NCBI GenBank assembly: GCA_016584495.1
Contig: WAID01000015.1
Location: 1,922,501 to 1,986,500 of the forward strand
Source: Celoporthe dispersa
Lineage: Eukaryota > Ascomycota > Sordariomycetes > Diaporthales > Cryphonectriaceae
Direction: 5' to 3'
DNA: 64,000 bases
In this document: positions 23,301 to 34,410 of the stretch, piece by piece
How positions within the stretch are numbered: position 1 is the first letter of the stretch
Layout: each line of letters starts with the position of its first letter
Notes under the pieces: model-generated
Told to the model about the DNA's origin: nothing
The model's input: the letters and a program-made list of their open reading frames with translations, nothing else
The model's database searches: none
Position numbers and translations under genes: made by a program

Positions 23301-26144
23301 TGGGACGATATCACTGCGTGGCAAGACCTGGTGAATTGGCGCCAGCACATCTTTGGGCTGATCAACTCGAAGTATCTCACACTGCTGCCGCCGCAGGGCC
23401 AAAATACCAGCGGTTCGTCGTTCGCCTACCGTGGGTATCACGAAACCGCCTGGATCATCAACCGTTTCGCGCATGTGGCCCGGAAGCATGACCTTGCCGA
23501 TGTCTGCATCAACCAGCTTGGACGGATCTACACTCTTCCAAACATAGAGATTCAGGAAGCCTTCCTCAAGCTTAGAGAGCAGGCCAAGTGTCACTACCAG
23601 AACCCCAAAGAGCTCACCAGCGGGCTGGAGGTCATTAACAACACGAACCTCAACTACTTCAGCCCCGTCCAGAAGGCTGAGTTCTACACGCTTAAAGGCA
23701 TGTTCCTCGAGAAGCTCAAGCAGAAAGAGGACGCAGACAATGCATTCGGCACCGCCTTGTTCTTCGATATCTCCGCGGCCAAGGCGTGGGCTGAATGGGG
23801 TTACTTCAATGACCGCAGATACAAGGATGATGCGACCGATCTCAACGCTGCTCGACAGGCGCTTACGTGTTACCTGCAGGCGGCGGGAGGCTACAAGAAC
23901 GCCAAGTCGCGGAAACTCATCGCCAGGATTCTGTGGCTGCTCAGCATGGACGATGCCAACGGACAGATCTCGGCCGGGTTCGACGACTTCAAGGGAGACA
24001 CGCCGACATGGTACTGGATCACGTTCATTCCCCAGCTGCTTACCGGGCTCAGCCACAAGGAAGCGACTCGCGTGCACTCGATCCTCATCAAGATCGCGAG
24101 ATCCTACCCTCAAGCCCTCTACTTCCAGCTGCGGACCAACAGGGAGGACATGCAGGTCATCAAGAAGAACCACGAGGCCAAGAAGGCCAAGGCAGCGCAA
24201 GCGTCAGCAAGCAAGACCAGCGCCTCGCCGACGCAACAAAAACAAGATGCGAACGGTGCCCCCAAGCAGGAAGCTGCCTCGGGATCTCGACCTACCACAG
24301 CCAACGGAGACTCCAACGGCATGAAGCAGGAAGGTGCAGAGACCAATGGTACAGCGCCGACTCCTACAACATCGACGGCGCCAAACGGGCCGAATGGCGC
24401 AGTCCCTACCCCAGACAACCAGCCACCAGCGGCAGCGGCAGCGGCAGCACCAGCGGCAGCGGCAGCAGCAGCTCCAGAACCAGGCCAAAAGAAGTTCCCA
24501 TGGGAGCTGACTGAAGAGATCATGTCCCAGCTCAAGACGGCCTTCCCGCTTCTGGCACTGTCGATGGAGACCATGGTCGATCAGATCTCCAAGCACTTCA
24601 AGTGCCCGCCTGATGAGGACGCGTATCGGCTGATCGTGGCGCTGCTCAACGACGGTCTAGCATACGTCAGCCGCGCGCCCACATCCTACGCCAAGGGAAC
24701 GAAGCTGCCACAGGCGACAGAGACAAACATTACTAGGTTCGCCGAGACGATCCTGCCCGCTCACATCCGCAAGACATTCGAGGCCGACTTTGTCGTGGTG
24801 AAGCCCACAATGTTCGAGTACATCCACAAGCTGCGCAAGTGGCGGGATAAGTTTGAGGAGAAGCTGGACCGAAGGAATTCTCACATGTCCCTGGAGAACT
24901 ACACGCCCATCCTGAACGAGTTCAAGTATCAAAAGTTCGATGAAGTCGAGGTCCCCGGCCAGTATCTCCAGCTCAAGGACAAGAACCAAGACTTTATCCG
25001 CATCGAGCGCTTCATCCCCACCGTCGATCTTGTGCGCACCATCGGGTCCTCTCACCGCCGCCTGAAGATCCGCGGCCACGACGGCAGTGTCCATCCCTTC
25101 GCGGTGCAACACCCGGCGGCGCGGCACTGCCGGAGAGAAGAGAGGATCATCCAGCTGTTCCGGCAGCTGAACCAGCGGTTGAGTCGCAAGAAGGAGAGCC
25201 GTCGTCGCGACCTGCAGTTCACGCTGCCGTTGATGGTACCACTCGCGCCCCACATTAGGATTGTGCAAGAGGATACTTCGTACATCACTCTGCAGGGTGT
25301 GTTTGAAGATCACTGCCGGCGCAACAACCTGTCCAAGGACGAACCCGTGCTCTTCATCATGGACAAGCTCCGAGCGCTGGGCGAGTCCAACAAAGTGAGT
25401 TCTCTTCCTGCCCTCAACTCTACGGGGACGGTCACGCCTAACCTAGCGCGGCAGAAATCGGGCGAGCAGAGCGCCAGCGCGAGGCTGGAGATCCTCAACG
25501 CGATCCAGGACACGTGGGTGCCTCGAACGGTAGCCTTGGACTTCTTCCAGAGGACGTACGACGACTATGCGGATTTCTGGCTGTTCAAACGGCGATTCTC
25601 GTACCAGATGGCGGCGCTCACGTTCATGACGTACGTGCTCTACATCGACAAGCGCTACCCACAGAAGCTTCACATCGCACGGGGCAGCGGCAACATCTGG
25701 AGCTCGGAACTGCTGTCCTTCATGACGGGCCAGCGGCCGTTCTTTGGTGCCCTCGAGCACGTGCCGTTCCGGCTCACGCCCAACCTGCAGACGCTCATGG
25801 GCCCGCTGGCTACAGAGGGCCTCTTCAGCTGCTCGATCATGGCGATCGCGCGGTGCCTGACGGAGCCCGAGCTGGAGCTGGAGCACGCGCTCACGCTCTT
25901 CGTGAGGGACGAGGTCATGTACTGGTTCACGAGCAGCCACAGGCTGATACACATCAGCGAGGGCCAGCTGCGCGACACGGTGCAGACGAACTGCGACCTC
26001 ATCGTCAAGAGGGCGATGTCGCTAGCCACGACGGACCCCGAGGCCAAGGTCCCTGCCAACCAGACGGTCATCGATCTCATCAGCAAGGCTGTGAACCCCA
26101 TCAGCCTGGCTATGATGGATGCGCTGTGGCAGGCTTATCTATGA
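14349..26144 (+). CDS. tra1: Tra1, PIKK-family pseudokinase subunit of SAGA and NuA4
   Basis: Tra1 is the large activator-binding scaffold of the nuclear histone acetyltransferase complexes SAGA and NuA4. Exons are 14349-14400, 14466-14623, 14676-25394 and 25455-26144, giving 3872 aa (budding yeast Tra1 is 3744 aa). The start gives MSQLLDDVV and splices cleanly through introns of 65 and 52 nt. Most of the protein is helical HEAT/TPR-type repeat (about 1-2700), followed by the FAT region (about 2700-3240). An Ala/Pro/Thr/Gln-rich linker follows (about 3245-3340), then the PI3K-like pseudokinase (SSHRRLKIRGHDG, FTLPLMVPLAPHIRI) and a C-terminal FATC segment ending in DALWQAYL. The 60-nt third intron keeps the frame open: GTGAGT at 25395, CCTAAC near 25440 and CAG at 25452-25454. 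It should be removed, which joins ESNK to KSGEQ. Tra1 proteins lack kinase catalytic residues, and function here is inferred by family. The coding frame is unbroken over 11 kb. Confidence 0.97.
24190..24490 (+). repeat. Low-complexity linker-coding segment inside tra1
   Basis: The segment encodes a stretch rich in Ala, Pro, Thr, Gln and Gly between the FAT and pseudokinase regions. It ends in alternating GCA/GCG-type alanine codons (about 24429-24475). It is in frame, so it is a variable disordered linker and not an insertion that damages the gene. Confidence 0.7.
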
Positions 26145-27019
26145 ATGTTTTCTCGCGGGAGGGATGCATTCACTTCTTGGCGGTGCTTATCTTGCCTTGC
26201 TTTTCTGTTTCTTTTCCTTGTTTTTTTCTTCTCTCTTTTCTGTCTGCTTTTCTCTTCCTCATTGTCTTTTTTTCTTCGTTGTGACTGGTAGCTGTGACTG
26301 GTAGCTGGGAGGTGCGCATGGTTCCCGGTGTTGGTGCTGGATTGGCAAAAGGGTGGCTATGTGTGTGTTTTGAAGGCTGTCCCAAAAGAGAACAACTGCA
26401 GGCGTTATTACTCGGGCGAGGAGGGAATGGGGACTGGCCTCAGGAGCAGCGAGTCTCCATGATAGCTCTTGTAGGAATGATTTGATGCCCTTTCTCATCA
26501 ATACCCTCTGAGGATGCATGCTTGAATACTCTGCTTTTGGCTGCACCACGCCGTTGTTCCGGCCCCCGAACATCTTATCTCTAGCGGTGCATCCACCCTT
26601 GTTCATCCTTCGGCTCAACCCCGCAGCTGAGAAGAGCGGTGGGCCCGGCTTGCAGGCGTGCGTAAATAGTGCCGTGTACGTCTCTCCCGAACAACCCAAC
26701 CTCACAAGTCCCCGAGGTGAGGCGCTCGCTCTACTTGGCACCCGCCTGCTTAGCCAGGCTCTCTGTTTTTATGTAACCGAGACCGGCAGCTGAAGGATCA
26801 ATAAGTTCCGGACACCGGCCGGACCGAGGCTATCCACGTACTTTACTCATCGCCCTCCTCGTCCTCATCACTGCATCGGTAAACAGGACTTACTGACTAC
26901 CTATACACCTTTACTCTCTTACTTTTCTCTTGACGCTTTTGCATTTCTTTTTCTTTCTCTCTGGAGTTTGAAGAGGCATATTGCCTGAGAGCCCTGCAGC
27001 TTTATTCGGCGACGACAAG
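26145..27019. other. Intergenic region between tra1 and acetoacetyl-CoA synthetase
   Basis: No gene is supported. A T/CT-rich stretch (about 26197-26280) follows the tra1 stop and probably belongs to its 3' UTR. A perfect 13-bp tandem duplication (unit GTGACTGGTAGCT) lies at 26281-26306. A pyrimidine-rich tract at 26925-26962 precedes the next start codon and is consistent with a core promoter or leader. Confidence 0.45.
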
Positions 27020-29275
27020 ATGGACGGCCAGCTTGCGGTGCCGCGGAAGCTCTGGGAGCATGCTGATCCGAAGAGCACGCAGATGTGGCAGTTCATGCAG
27101 GAGGTGAACAGGAAGAGCGGGCGGGATCTGAAGGTGAGTGAGCCTGTGGAGCGAGGACTCCCTCCCTCCTCATTTCTTTCTCTCGTATCACAGCTACTGA
27201 CCACCGCCACCACCCTAACACATCTGTTCTCTAGACGTTTCGCCAGCTCTACGACTACTCGGTAGGACCGGACCGCACCGAGTTCTGGGCCCACCTCTTC
27301 AGCTACAGCAACTTCATCTACTCGGGCACCTACACGCGCGTGGTGGACGAGTCAGCGACCATCGACACGGTGCCGCGGTGGTTCGAGGGCGTGCACCTCA
27401 ACTTTGCCGAGAACGTGCTGTACACGCGCCCGCCGCCATCGTCGTCGTCCTCGTCCTCTGATGTAGGTGACACGACGGCGCGGTGCACGCTGCACAAGGA
27501 GGACGACAAGATCGCCATCACCGAGGTGCGCGAGGGCGGGTCCGAGGTGCGGGAGTGCTCGTGGCGCGAGCTGCGGTCGAGGGCGGCATCGCTGGCGGCC
27601 GCCATGTGGCACACGAAAGGGGTGCGGAGGGGAGACCGCGTGGTGATTGTTGCGGCCAACAGCATCGAGACGTTTGTGGTGTGGCTGGCGACGAACTGGC
27701 TCGGGGCCATCTTCTCGAGCAGCTCGACGGACATGGGCGTCAAGGGGATCCTGCAGAGGAGCGTGCAGGTGAACCCAAAGGTGAGTGAGCACCTGTAGCC
27801 GGGAGCGAGCGTGACCGAGTATGTGTGTGTGTGTGTGTGCTTGCTGCTTATGGCTGACGTGTTTCTTCCTGTCCGTTTTTTTTCCCCCCTATCTAGCTGG
27901 TCTTCATGGATGACGCGGCGGTCTACAACGGCAAGACTGTCGACCTGCGCCAGAAGATGAAGGACATCGCCGCGGGCCTGGACGGGTGTGACGCCTTCAC
28001 CTCGCTCATCGCCATCCCGCGCTGGGCCCAGGCACCACGAGACGTGTCCTCCGTGCCCAGGACAGAAACCCTCGCCTCCTTGCTGTCCAGCACGTCCAGG
28101 CCGGCCCCGGGCTTTGTCCACATCGCCTTCCACGAGCCGTCGCTCATCTGCTTCTCGTCCGGCACCACAGGCATGCCCAAGGCCATCACGCACAGCGTGG
28201 GCGGGCTGATGCTCAGCTACTTCAAGGAGGGCCGCCTGCACGAGGACCTGGGCCCGGACACGGTGGGCCTGCAGTACACCACGACCGGGTGGATCATGTA
28301 CGTGAGTAACGCGGGCCTGCTGCTCTTCGGGTCCAGGAGTGTCTTCTACGACGGCAGCCCGTTTGTCCCCGACGCGAGGGTGCTCGTCGACATCCTGGCG
28401 AGGCACGGCGTCACCAAGTTCGGCACCAGCCCGCGGTGGATGTTCGAGCTGGCCAAGGCCGGGCTGTCGCCGCGGGAGATGGTCGACCTGTCCAGGCTGC
28501 GGGTCGTGACGTGCACGGGCATGGTGCTCAGCGAGCAGCTGTTCGCGTGGTTCTACGACCGGGGCTTCCCGCCCTCCGTGCAGCTGGGCAACATCTCGGG
28601 CGGGACCGACATCGCGGGCTGTTTTGGCATCATGAACCCGCTCGAGCCGCTGTTTGCGGGTGGTACCATGGGCCCCTGCCTGGGCACCGACGCGAGGATC
28701 TTTGACGCCACGCTGCCCGACGGGCCCGGGCAGGAGGTGGCCCACGGCACGCCCGGCGAGCTCGTGGCTGTGCGGTCGTTCCCCAACGTGCCCTGCCGCT
28801 TCTGGAACGACAAGACGCCCCCGCGACGCCCGGGTCCAAGTACCACGGCGCCTACTTCAACCGCTTCCGGGGCGTGTGGGCGCACGGCGACTTCTGCGTG
28901 GTGCACCCCGTCACGGGCCAGATTACGTTCCTCGGCAGGGCGGACGGCGTGCTGAACCCGTCCGGTGTGAGGTTCGGCAGCGCAGAGATCTACGGCGTGA
29001 TCGAGCGGCGGTTCGCAGACCGGGTGCTGGACTCGCTCTGTGTCGGACAGAGGAGGCCGCAGGACCAGGACGAGAGCGTCTTGTTGTTCCTGCTGATGAG
29101 GCCCGGGCAGAGGTTCACGCGGGGGCTGGTGGAGGAGATCAGGGAGGCGATCCGGAGGGATCTCTCCAAGAGGCATGTTCCCAAATATGTGTTTGAGACC
29201 AAGGAGATACCGGTAAGCAATTTCTTTTCTTTTCTTTTTCTCTGGTTCCCTCTAAGGTCTTGTAAAGCAAAAGAA

Positions 29276-29306
<31 letters not shown>

Positions 29307-29497
29307 ACTGACACATCGATATCTTCTTGTGTAAACAGACGACCATCAACATGAAAAAGGTCGAGCTGCCAGTCAAGCAGATCGTCTCGGGCCACAAGAT
29401 CACCCCAAGCGGCACGCTGGCCAACCCGCAGAGCCTGGAGTACTATTACCAGTTTGCCAAGGTGGAGGAGCTGGTCGGCCCCAAGGAGAAGCTGTGA
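27020..29497 (+). CDS. Acetoacetyl-CoA synthetase (acetoacetate-CoA ligase), one frame break
   Basis: This is an ANL-superfamily enzyme expected to activate acetoacetate with ATP and CoA, feeding ketone bodies and leucine-derived carbon into acetyl-CoA or sterol synthesis. Exons are 27020-27133, 27235-27780, 27897-29212 and 29339-29497, with introns of 101, 116 and 126 nt. About 711 aa are predicted, a normal length. The N-terminus (LWEHADPKSTQMWQF) is typical of acetoacetyl-CoA synthetases and acetyl-CoA synthetase-like N-domains. The AMP-binding P-loop FSSGTTGMPKAI lies near residue 305-316, TTTGWIMY follows, and the end INMKKVELPVKQIVSG supports the subfamily. One G appears to be missing near 28821-28825, after KTPP. 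Downstream, the family sequence GSKYHGAYFNRFRGVWAHGDF continues in the next frame. Intron 2 contains (TG)n at 27822-27839 and intron 3 contains (CT)n. The break looks like a sequence error because everything after it is well conserved. Confidence 0.88.
29276..29303. repeat. (CT)n microsatellite in acetoacetyl-CoA synthetase intron 3
   Basis: About 14 CT dinucleotides lie shortly upstream of the branch-like CTAACTGAC and the acceptor at 29336-29338. They may act as an extended polypyrimidine tract of the intron. Confidence 0.8.
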
Positions 29498-31794
29498 TTG
29501 TCGCTTGCGGAACACAGATACGGGCTTCGCGTCTCACTATAGAAGGACAGCCTGCTGTCCTGGGGGGGATTTTACACAATGTAGACTGTAGAATAGGAGG
29601 TGCTAGAAGAAAATTCCACACTTCAAGTGCGGAGTGCAGGAGCACGCGCGCTGGACCTCTTCCGATCGTGCCCACAGCAGTGCAAGATTGAGGACAGCTG
29701 CGTGTGCAGAAGTGGACCAGCGTAGCAGTCACAGCCTCTGTGATGCGGACTGGTGGAAAGGTCTGGGCCACGTCGCTCTTGTGACAGGTCAATCGCTATT
29801 TCAACCATTTTCGATACAGCAGGTCGGAATTATAAGTGTTCTCCGAAGTACAATACCTTCTCTCCAGAATTTCTTTCCCATACACACACCAGCACACACC
29901 AGCACACACACAACAGGATGGCCAGGAGCGCAGTCTGGAGCAGGGAACAAGGTCCGGAGATTGACCATGCACCTTCACGGCAATCATGGGCCCTTGAGTA
30001 TAAACGCTACAGACGGCAATGAACCTTGTATACAACCTTGTGTGTTTTGTGGAGAGCGGGACTCCTCTGCCGTCCTCTGCGTGCCGTTCCCCCACAAGCT
30101 ATATAAAAAAGAAAGAAAGAAAAGAAAAGAGCAAGGGTTAAAATGGCCACACATGGGTGAGGGACTTTTAAGCACGCTTCGGGGGGAGAGAGGGAGAGGG
30201 AGGAAGATCTCAGGGCTCGATTGGGGGGAGAAATTCCTGGATTTTTTTTTCCCCCCTGCCGCGCCCGCTTCCCCCTCTAGGATTCCTCTTGGCAGGGTAC
30301 GGTCCCGCTATATCCGAGCTATGAACCGATTCTGCGGATATCATTGCTCACACAGTAGCATAGTGCCGTAGCATTATAGCATAAACGGGCCAGGGATTGT
30401 GTGGTTTTTTTTTCCCTTCACCACAGGAGGAAAGAAACGAAGAGGCGAGAAGAAGAAGAAAGAGGCCATCAAGATCTAGTAAGACCGAGGAGAGAGCTAT
30501 CACCCTTCCCTCCTGCCGATGATCTCCGCGTGATTTCAGCAGAGGCTTCTCAGAGGATTCAGGGTACGCGGCCTCTCATGAACCTAGGGTGCCAGGATCC
30601 TTCATCTGTTTGCCATAGTAGAGTGGTTTTTTTTTTTGGGGGGGGGGGTTTTTCTCTTCTTCTTTTTTGCTCGGTACAATCGGGGTGGCGAGATGGGCTG
30701 GCTTGTCCCTATGATTTCTTGCATGACCATTATACCCCTGTGCATAGTATATGTACCTTTTTGTGCTGCCACGAAATGCTTCTCTGCCCTATGATGCTGT
30801 GTATGTGGTCTTACGTTGTCTTGGTTAAACTTTATTTATACAATAAGCAGCCTATCAGGTAAGAGCTGCAGAACTGTATAGTATATGCCCTGCTGGAAAG
30901 AAGAAAAGAAAAGAAAAAACAAAAAAGCGAAACGAAACAAAAACCAAAAACCAAGACCAAATGTCTAGGGGGAACAAGACAATGAATGATTACGTAGTGC
31001 CATGCAGAAATGATGTTTCGTGCTACCAGCCGTGGTCAGGAAAAAGAAACGTCGGCACTTTACTCTATATGCTAAAGTGGGTGGACAGAAGCGGGACCCG
31101 GCCGAGCAGACTCGCAGATAGGTTCGGATTTTATTTTGTTTTTTCTTGTTCTTGCCTTGTTTGCTGCCCACCCACCTACCAGGCATAGTAGTGCTGGTCT
31201 CAAGTTATAGTACTCTCTACTCCTTACAGATTTACACGTACGATCCGCCCCGCCCCCTCTCCAGACCTGTCACCGCTGCCAAGGGATGGAATGGTGGGCC
31301 GCCCGGATATGAACAGGGGCGGTGGGACCTGCTGGGAAGAAGAACAAGTCTCGACCTCGCAGGCGAGGAATGCGACGTCGCCTCCTGCCAATGGACGTTT
31401 TTTTTTTTCCCTTTCCCCTGTTGGTTTTTTGCTATCTTCCGGACAGGCGTCATTGTGGACGGGAAAAGTAATGAGCTTACGCGTAGGCCTATATGCAGGT
31501 TCCATCTGAGGGCTGTCTCCCCTCTGGTGGGTTCCCCAGTTCCGGAAGAAAGGAGGACGGGACTATGGTTGTATATGGCAAAGTTGAAAAATAAATAATA
31601 AGAAAGAAGAATGGAGTACATGGTAACATGGCAGATAGAATATACATATATAAACCAACCAGCCCACGCCATGTTGTCCTTCTTTCTTCTTGACTTGACC
31701 TTCAAGACTCCGCCTGGGCACCCCAGACCCCAGAATAGTCGTCACTCTTTTTCATTTCCCTCTGTCTCTCTGTCTCTCTCTCCCTCTCACAGAG
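29498..31794. other. 2.3-kb intergenic region upstream of the carboxylesterase gene
   Basis: No gene is supported. The stretch contains AC repeats (29882-29911), A/G-rich runs (30108-30130, 30424-30466, 30898-30935) and an abutting T11-G11 run at 30627-30648. A CT-rich tract with several TCTCTCTG units (31755-31790) sits immediately before the carboxylesterase start codon and is a likely promoter or leader element. Confidence 0.45.
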
Positions 31795-33381
31795 ATGCGG
31801 TCCTCTACCGTGGCCGCCAGCGCCTCGGCGCTCCTGGTACCGGCTGTACAGGCAGCCCTGTATGACCAGGTGATCCAGACGGTCAACGGCCCCGTCCAGG
31901 GCTACGCGGCCTTCAACAGCAGCCCGGCCAACATGACGCTGACACACTGGAAGGACGTGACGGTGTGGAAGGGCATCCCGTTTGGCGCGGACACGGCCTA
32001 CGAGAACCGGTTCAGGGCGCCGCAGCCCGTGACGCCCTGGAACACCACGCTGGAGGCCAGAGACTTTGGCGACTCGTGCCTGTCCTCGGGCACCACGTAC
32101 GCCAACACCAGCGAGAACTGCCTCAACCTCAACGTGTGGAGCGCGGCCAACTCGACCGACGACAAGCTGCCCGTGGTCATGTGGAGCTATCCCGCGGGCG
32201 GCTCCAACGCGGACCCGCGCTTCGACGGGGGCGGCATGGCGGACGCGGGCGTGGTCTTTGTCAACTACAACTACCGCGACGGCGTGACGGGCTGGATCGT
32301 CACCCCTGAGCTCTCCGAGGAGAGGTACGCCGAGTCGGGCGTCAACAGCTCGGGCAACTGGGCCATGCTGGACCAGTTCGGCGCCCTGCAGTGGATCCGC
32401 GACAACATCGCCGCCTTCGGGGGCGACCCGGACCACATCACCGTCATGGGCCAGTCGGCGGGCTCCGCGGCGACCTACCACATCCTCAACAGCGAGCTGA
32501 CCAAGGGCCAGATCGTGGGCGCCATCATCCAGTCCGGCGTGCGCGACCCCCACGACCCCCTCGCCTCGTCGCTCGCCGAGGGCTACCAGACCCTCGAGGT
32601 GACCCAGGAGTACTCGCTGAGCTGGATGGCCTCGTCGACCAACTGCTCCGACGTCGCCTGCCTCCGCGCCCTGCCCTCCTCGGACCTTGACGTCGCCTCC
32701 CAGCCCGGCACCACCAGCACCACCTTCAAGGCCACGCTGGACTACTACGCCATCCCCGACACCTACCTCAACACCCTCACCAAGGGCATCGCCCACGACG
32801 TGCCCGTCCTGACCGGCAACACCCGGGACGAGAGCGGCGCCACCTACGGGCTCGACATCACCCTCGACGAGTACCTCGACGACCTCAACTCGACCTACTC
32901 GGGCGACTGGGCCGACATGTTCTTCGCCGCCTACTCGGCCAACGACTCGGCCACCGCCTCCGCCGCCGAGAATGCCCAGTACACCGACCGCTCCAAGGTC
33001 GGCACCAGCTTCTGGGCCTCGATGTTCGAGGCCAACGAGACCAACAGGGTCTACACCTACCTCTGGGACCACATCCCCCCCGGGAACTCGGCCGGCGCCT
33101 CGCACATGAGCGAGATCCAGTACACCCAGAACAACCTGTACTACAAGCAGTGGGACTGGGAGGCCGACGACTACGCCATCGCCAACATCATGAACGCCTA
33201 CTGGGTCAACTTCATCAAGACGGGCGACCCCAACGGCGACGGCCTGGCCCAGTGGGATCCCGTCGACGGCTCCTCCAACGTCACCCAGGAGCTGGGTGAC
33301 GGCTTTGGCCCCATCCCTATCGCTGATGATGCCCAGATTTCTCTGTTTACCGAGTGGTTTGCCTCGCTGTCTGCCCTGTAG
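31795..33381 (+). CDS. Secreted type-B carboxylesterase (cholinesterase-like alpha/beta hydrolase)
   Basis: This intronless gene encodes 528 aa of the carboxylesterase type B family. A short signal peptide (about 1-20, ending AVQA) and many N-x-S/T sites indicate secretion and N-glycosylation. The catalytic triad is inferred as Ser221 in MGQSAGS, Glu346 in TRDESGATYG and His437 in GASHMSEIQY. ENCLNLNVW matches the family's conserved SEDCLxLNV segment. The usual oxyanion-hole motif HGGGF is replaced by PAGGS near residue 133-137, which may alter activity or substrate range. The substrate cannot be read from the sequence; relatives hydrolyse lipid, aryl, feruloyl or mycotoxin esters. Codon use is strongly C/G-ending, typical of a highly expressed fungal gene. 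The ATG directly precedes the signal peptide and follows a CT-rich leader. Confidence 0.88.
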   Translation: MRSSTVAASASALLVPAVQAALYDQVIQTVNGPVQGYAAFNSSPANMTLTHWKDVTVWKGIPFGADTAYENRFRAPQPVTPWNTTLEARDFGDSCLSSGTTYANTSENCLNLNVWSAANSTDDKLPVVMWSYPAGGSNADPRFDGGGMADAGVVFVNYNYRDGVTGWIVTPELSEERYAESGVNSSGNWAMLDQFGALQWIRDNIAAFGGDPDHITVMGQSAGSAATYHILNSELTKGQIVGAIIQSGVRDPHDPLASSLAEGYQTLEVTQEYSLSWMASSTNCSDVACLRALPSSDLDVASQPGTTSTTFKATLDYYAIPDTYLNTLTKGIAHDVPVLTGNTRDESGATYGLDITLDEYLDDLNSTYSGDWADMFFAAYSANDSATASAAENAQYTDRSKVGTSFWASMFEANETNRVYTYLWDHIPPGNSAGASHMSEIQYTQNNLYYKQWDWEADDYAIANIMNAYWVNFIKTGDPNGDGLAQWDPVDGSSNVTQELGDGFGPIPIADDAQISLFTEWFASLSAL

Positions 33382-34410
33382 GAGAAGTGGGGGGTAGATG
33401 GGCATGGACGGCATATAGTTTCTTTCAAGTAACCTATTTTTGTCCATATTACAAGTCACGCCTTCGAATCGAGGGTATATTATCATTTTCAAAACACAAA
33501 ATGTTATTGTACATAAAAAGGCAGTGTTGGGAGATGTGATGACAGTTTTCCATGAGATGCTTGTAATTGTGTAATCCTATCAAGAGTGTTCATGAATTAT
33601 CAGTACATCGTGGCCGTTCCAAGTAAATGTTTACCCGAGAAGACAACAGGTCATTGTAGAGAATACTGATGATTAGTGTTTACACTGTGTAAGTCGCTGT
33701 ACCTATTAAAAGGTTCAAAATTGTCTGGTGCAATTCATATTATTGATTTTCATAAGCTATCGAATGCGAGTCTGATGATGGATAAGCAGTCATACTTAGG
33801 GTTCTTATGTTTGTTCTTATAGTCTTCTTTTGCAGATGCAGAGTGACTGGACTAATAAGCGGAAACCCTAAGGCATATATAATATTTCCTGAATAGCATA
33901 GTAGTCTTTTTTTTAATAAAAAATACATTTCTTCTTCACCCATTACCAAGTAACTAGTTGGTGAACAGAAAGAATCTGCAGCTGAAGAAGCTGTCTCTGT
34001 TCAGGTCACTACAGAGACAGAAAGAAAAACCAATGAAAAGAAAGAAAGAAGCACAAGATTGCTCTTTAGGACACATGTGCTTGAAGAATTGACATCAACA
34101 AAGGTTCAGAGCTCCTGAGAATGGCGTTTACTGCTTTCAGTTTTGTTCATTTTCAACGTTTTCGCTTTCACCACTTGCATTCGAGAAAAGACGAAAACAG
34201 CCTTGTCCTGACAGCTCTTGACATAATTACCGTCTCTGTCCACTATGGCCCTTGATAGTTGAGCTCAGCCTAAAGGCTACAGGTTGACGTCGCTCTTTCT
34301 CTCTCTCTCTCTTCTTTTACGGACCAGCCTTCGATATATCCTACTGCTGCTTCATCTAAAGCGATGAATCTACCACTGTCAGGGCTGTGTGCTAAATTAG
34401 CTGTGGAACA
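33382..34410. other. AT-rich intergenic region before the MFS relic
   Basis: This kilobase is clearly more AT-rich than its surroundings, especially 33430-33950, and contains no supported gene. It lies between the carboxylesterase and the decayed transporter. The composition would fit an old repeat-mutated or relaxed region, but no repeat unit is recognisable. Confidence 0.4.

Noticed and set aside
27330..28745. 471-aa open frame on the minus strand
   Set aside because: Antisense to acetoacetyl-CoA synthetase exons and running through its intron; no domain.
31702..33492. 596-aa open frame on the minus strand
   Set aside because: Antisense shadow of the GC-rich carboxylesterase gene; Val/Gly/Arg-rich translation with no domain, whereas the plus strand has a signal peptide and catalytic triad.
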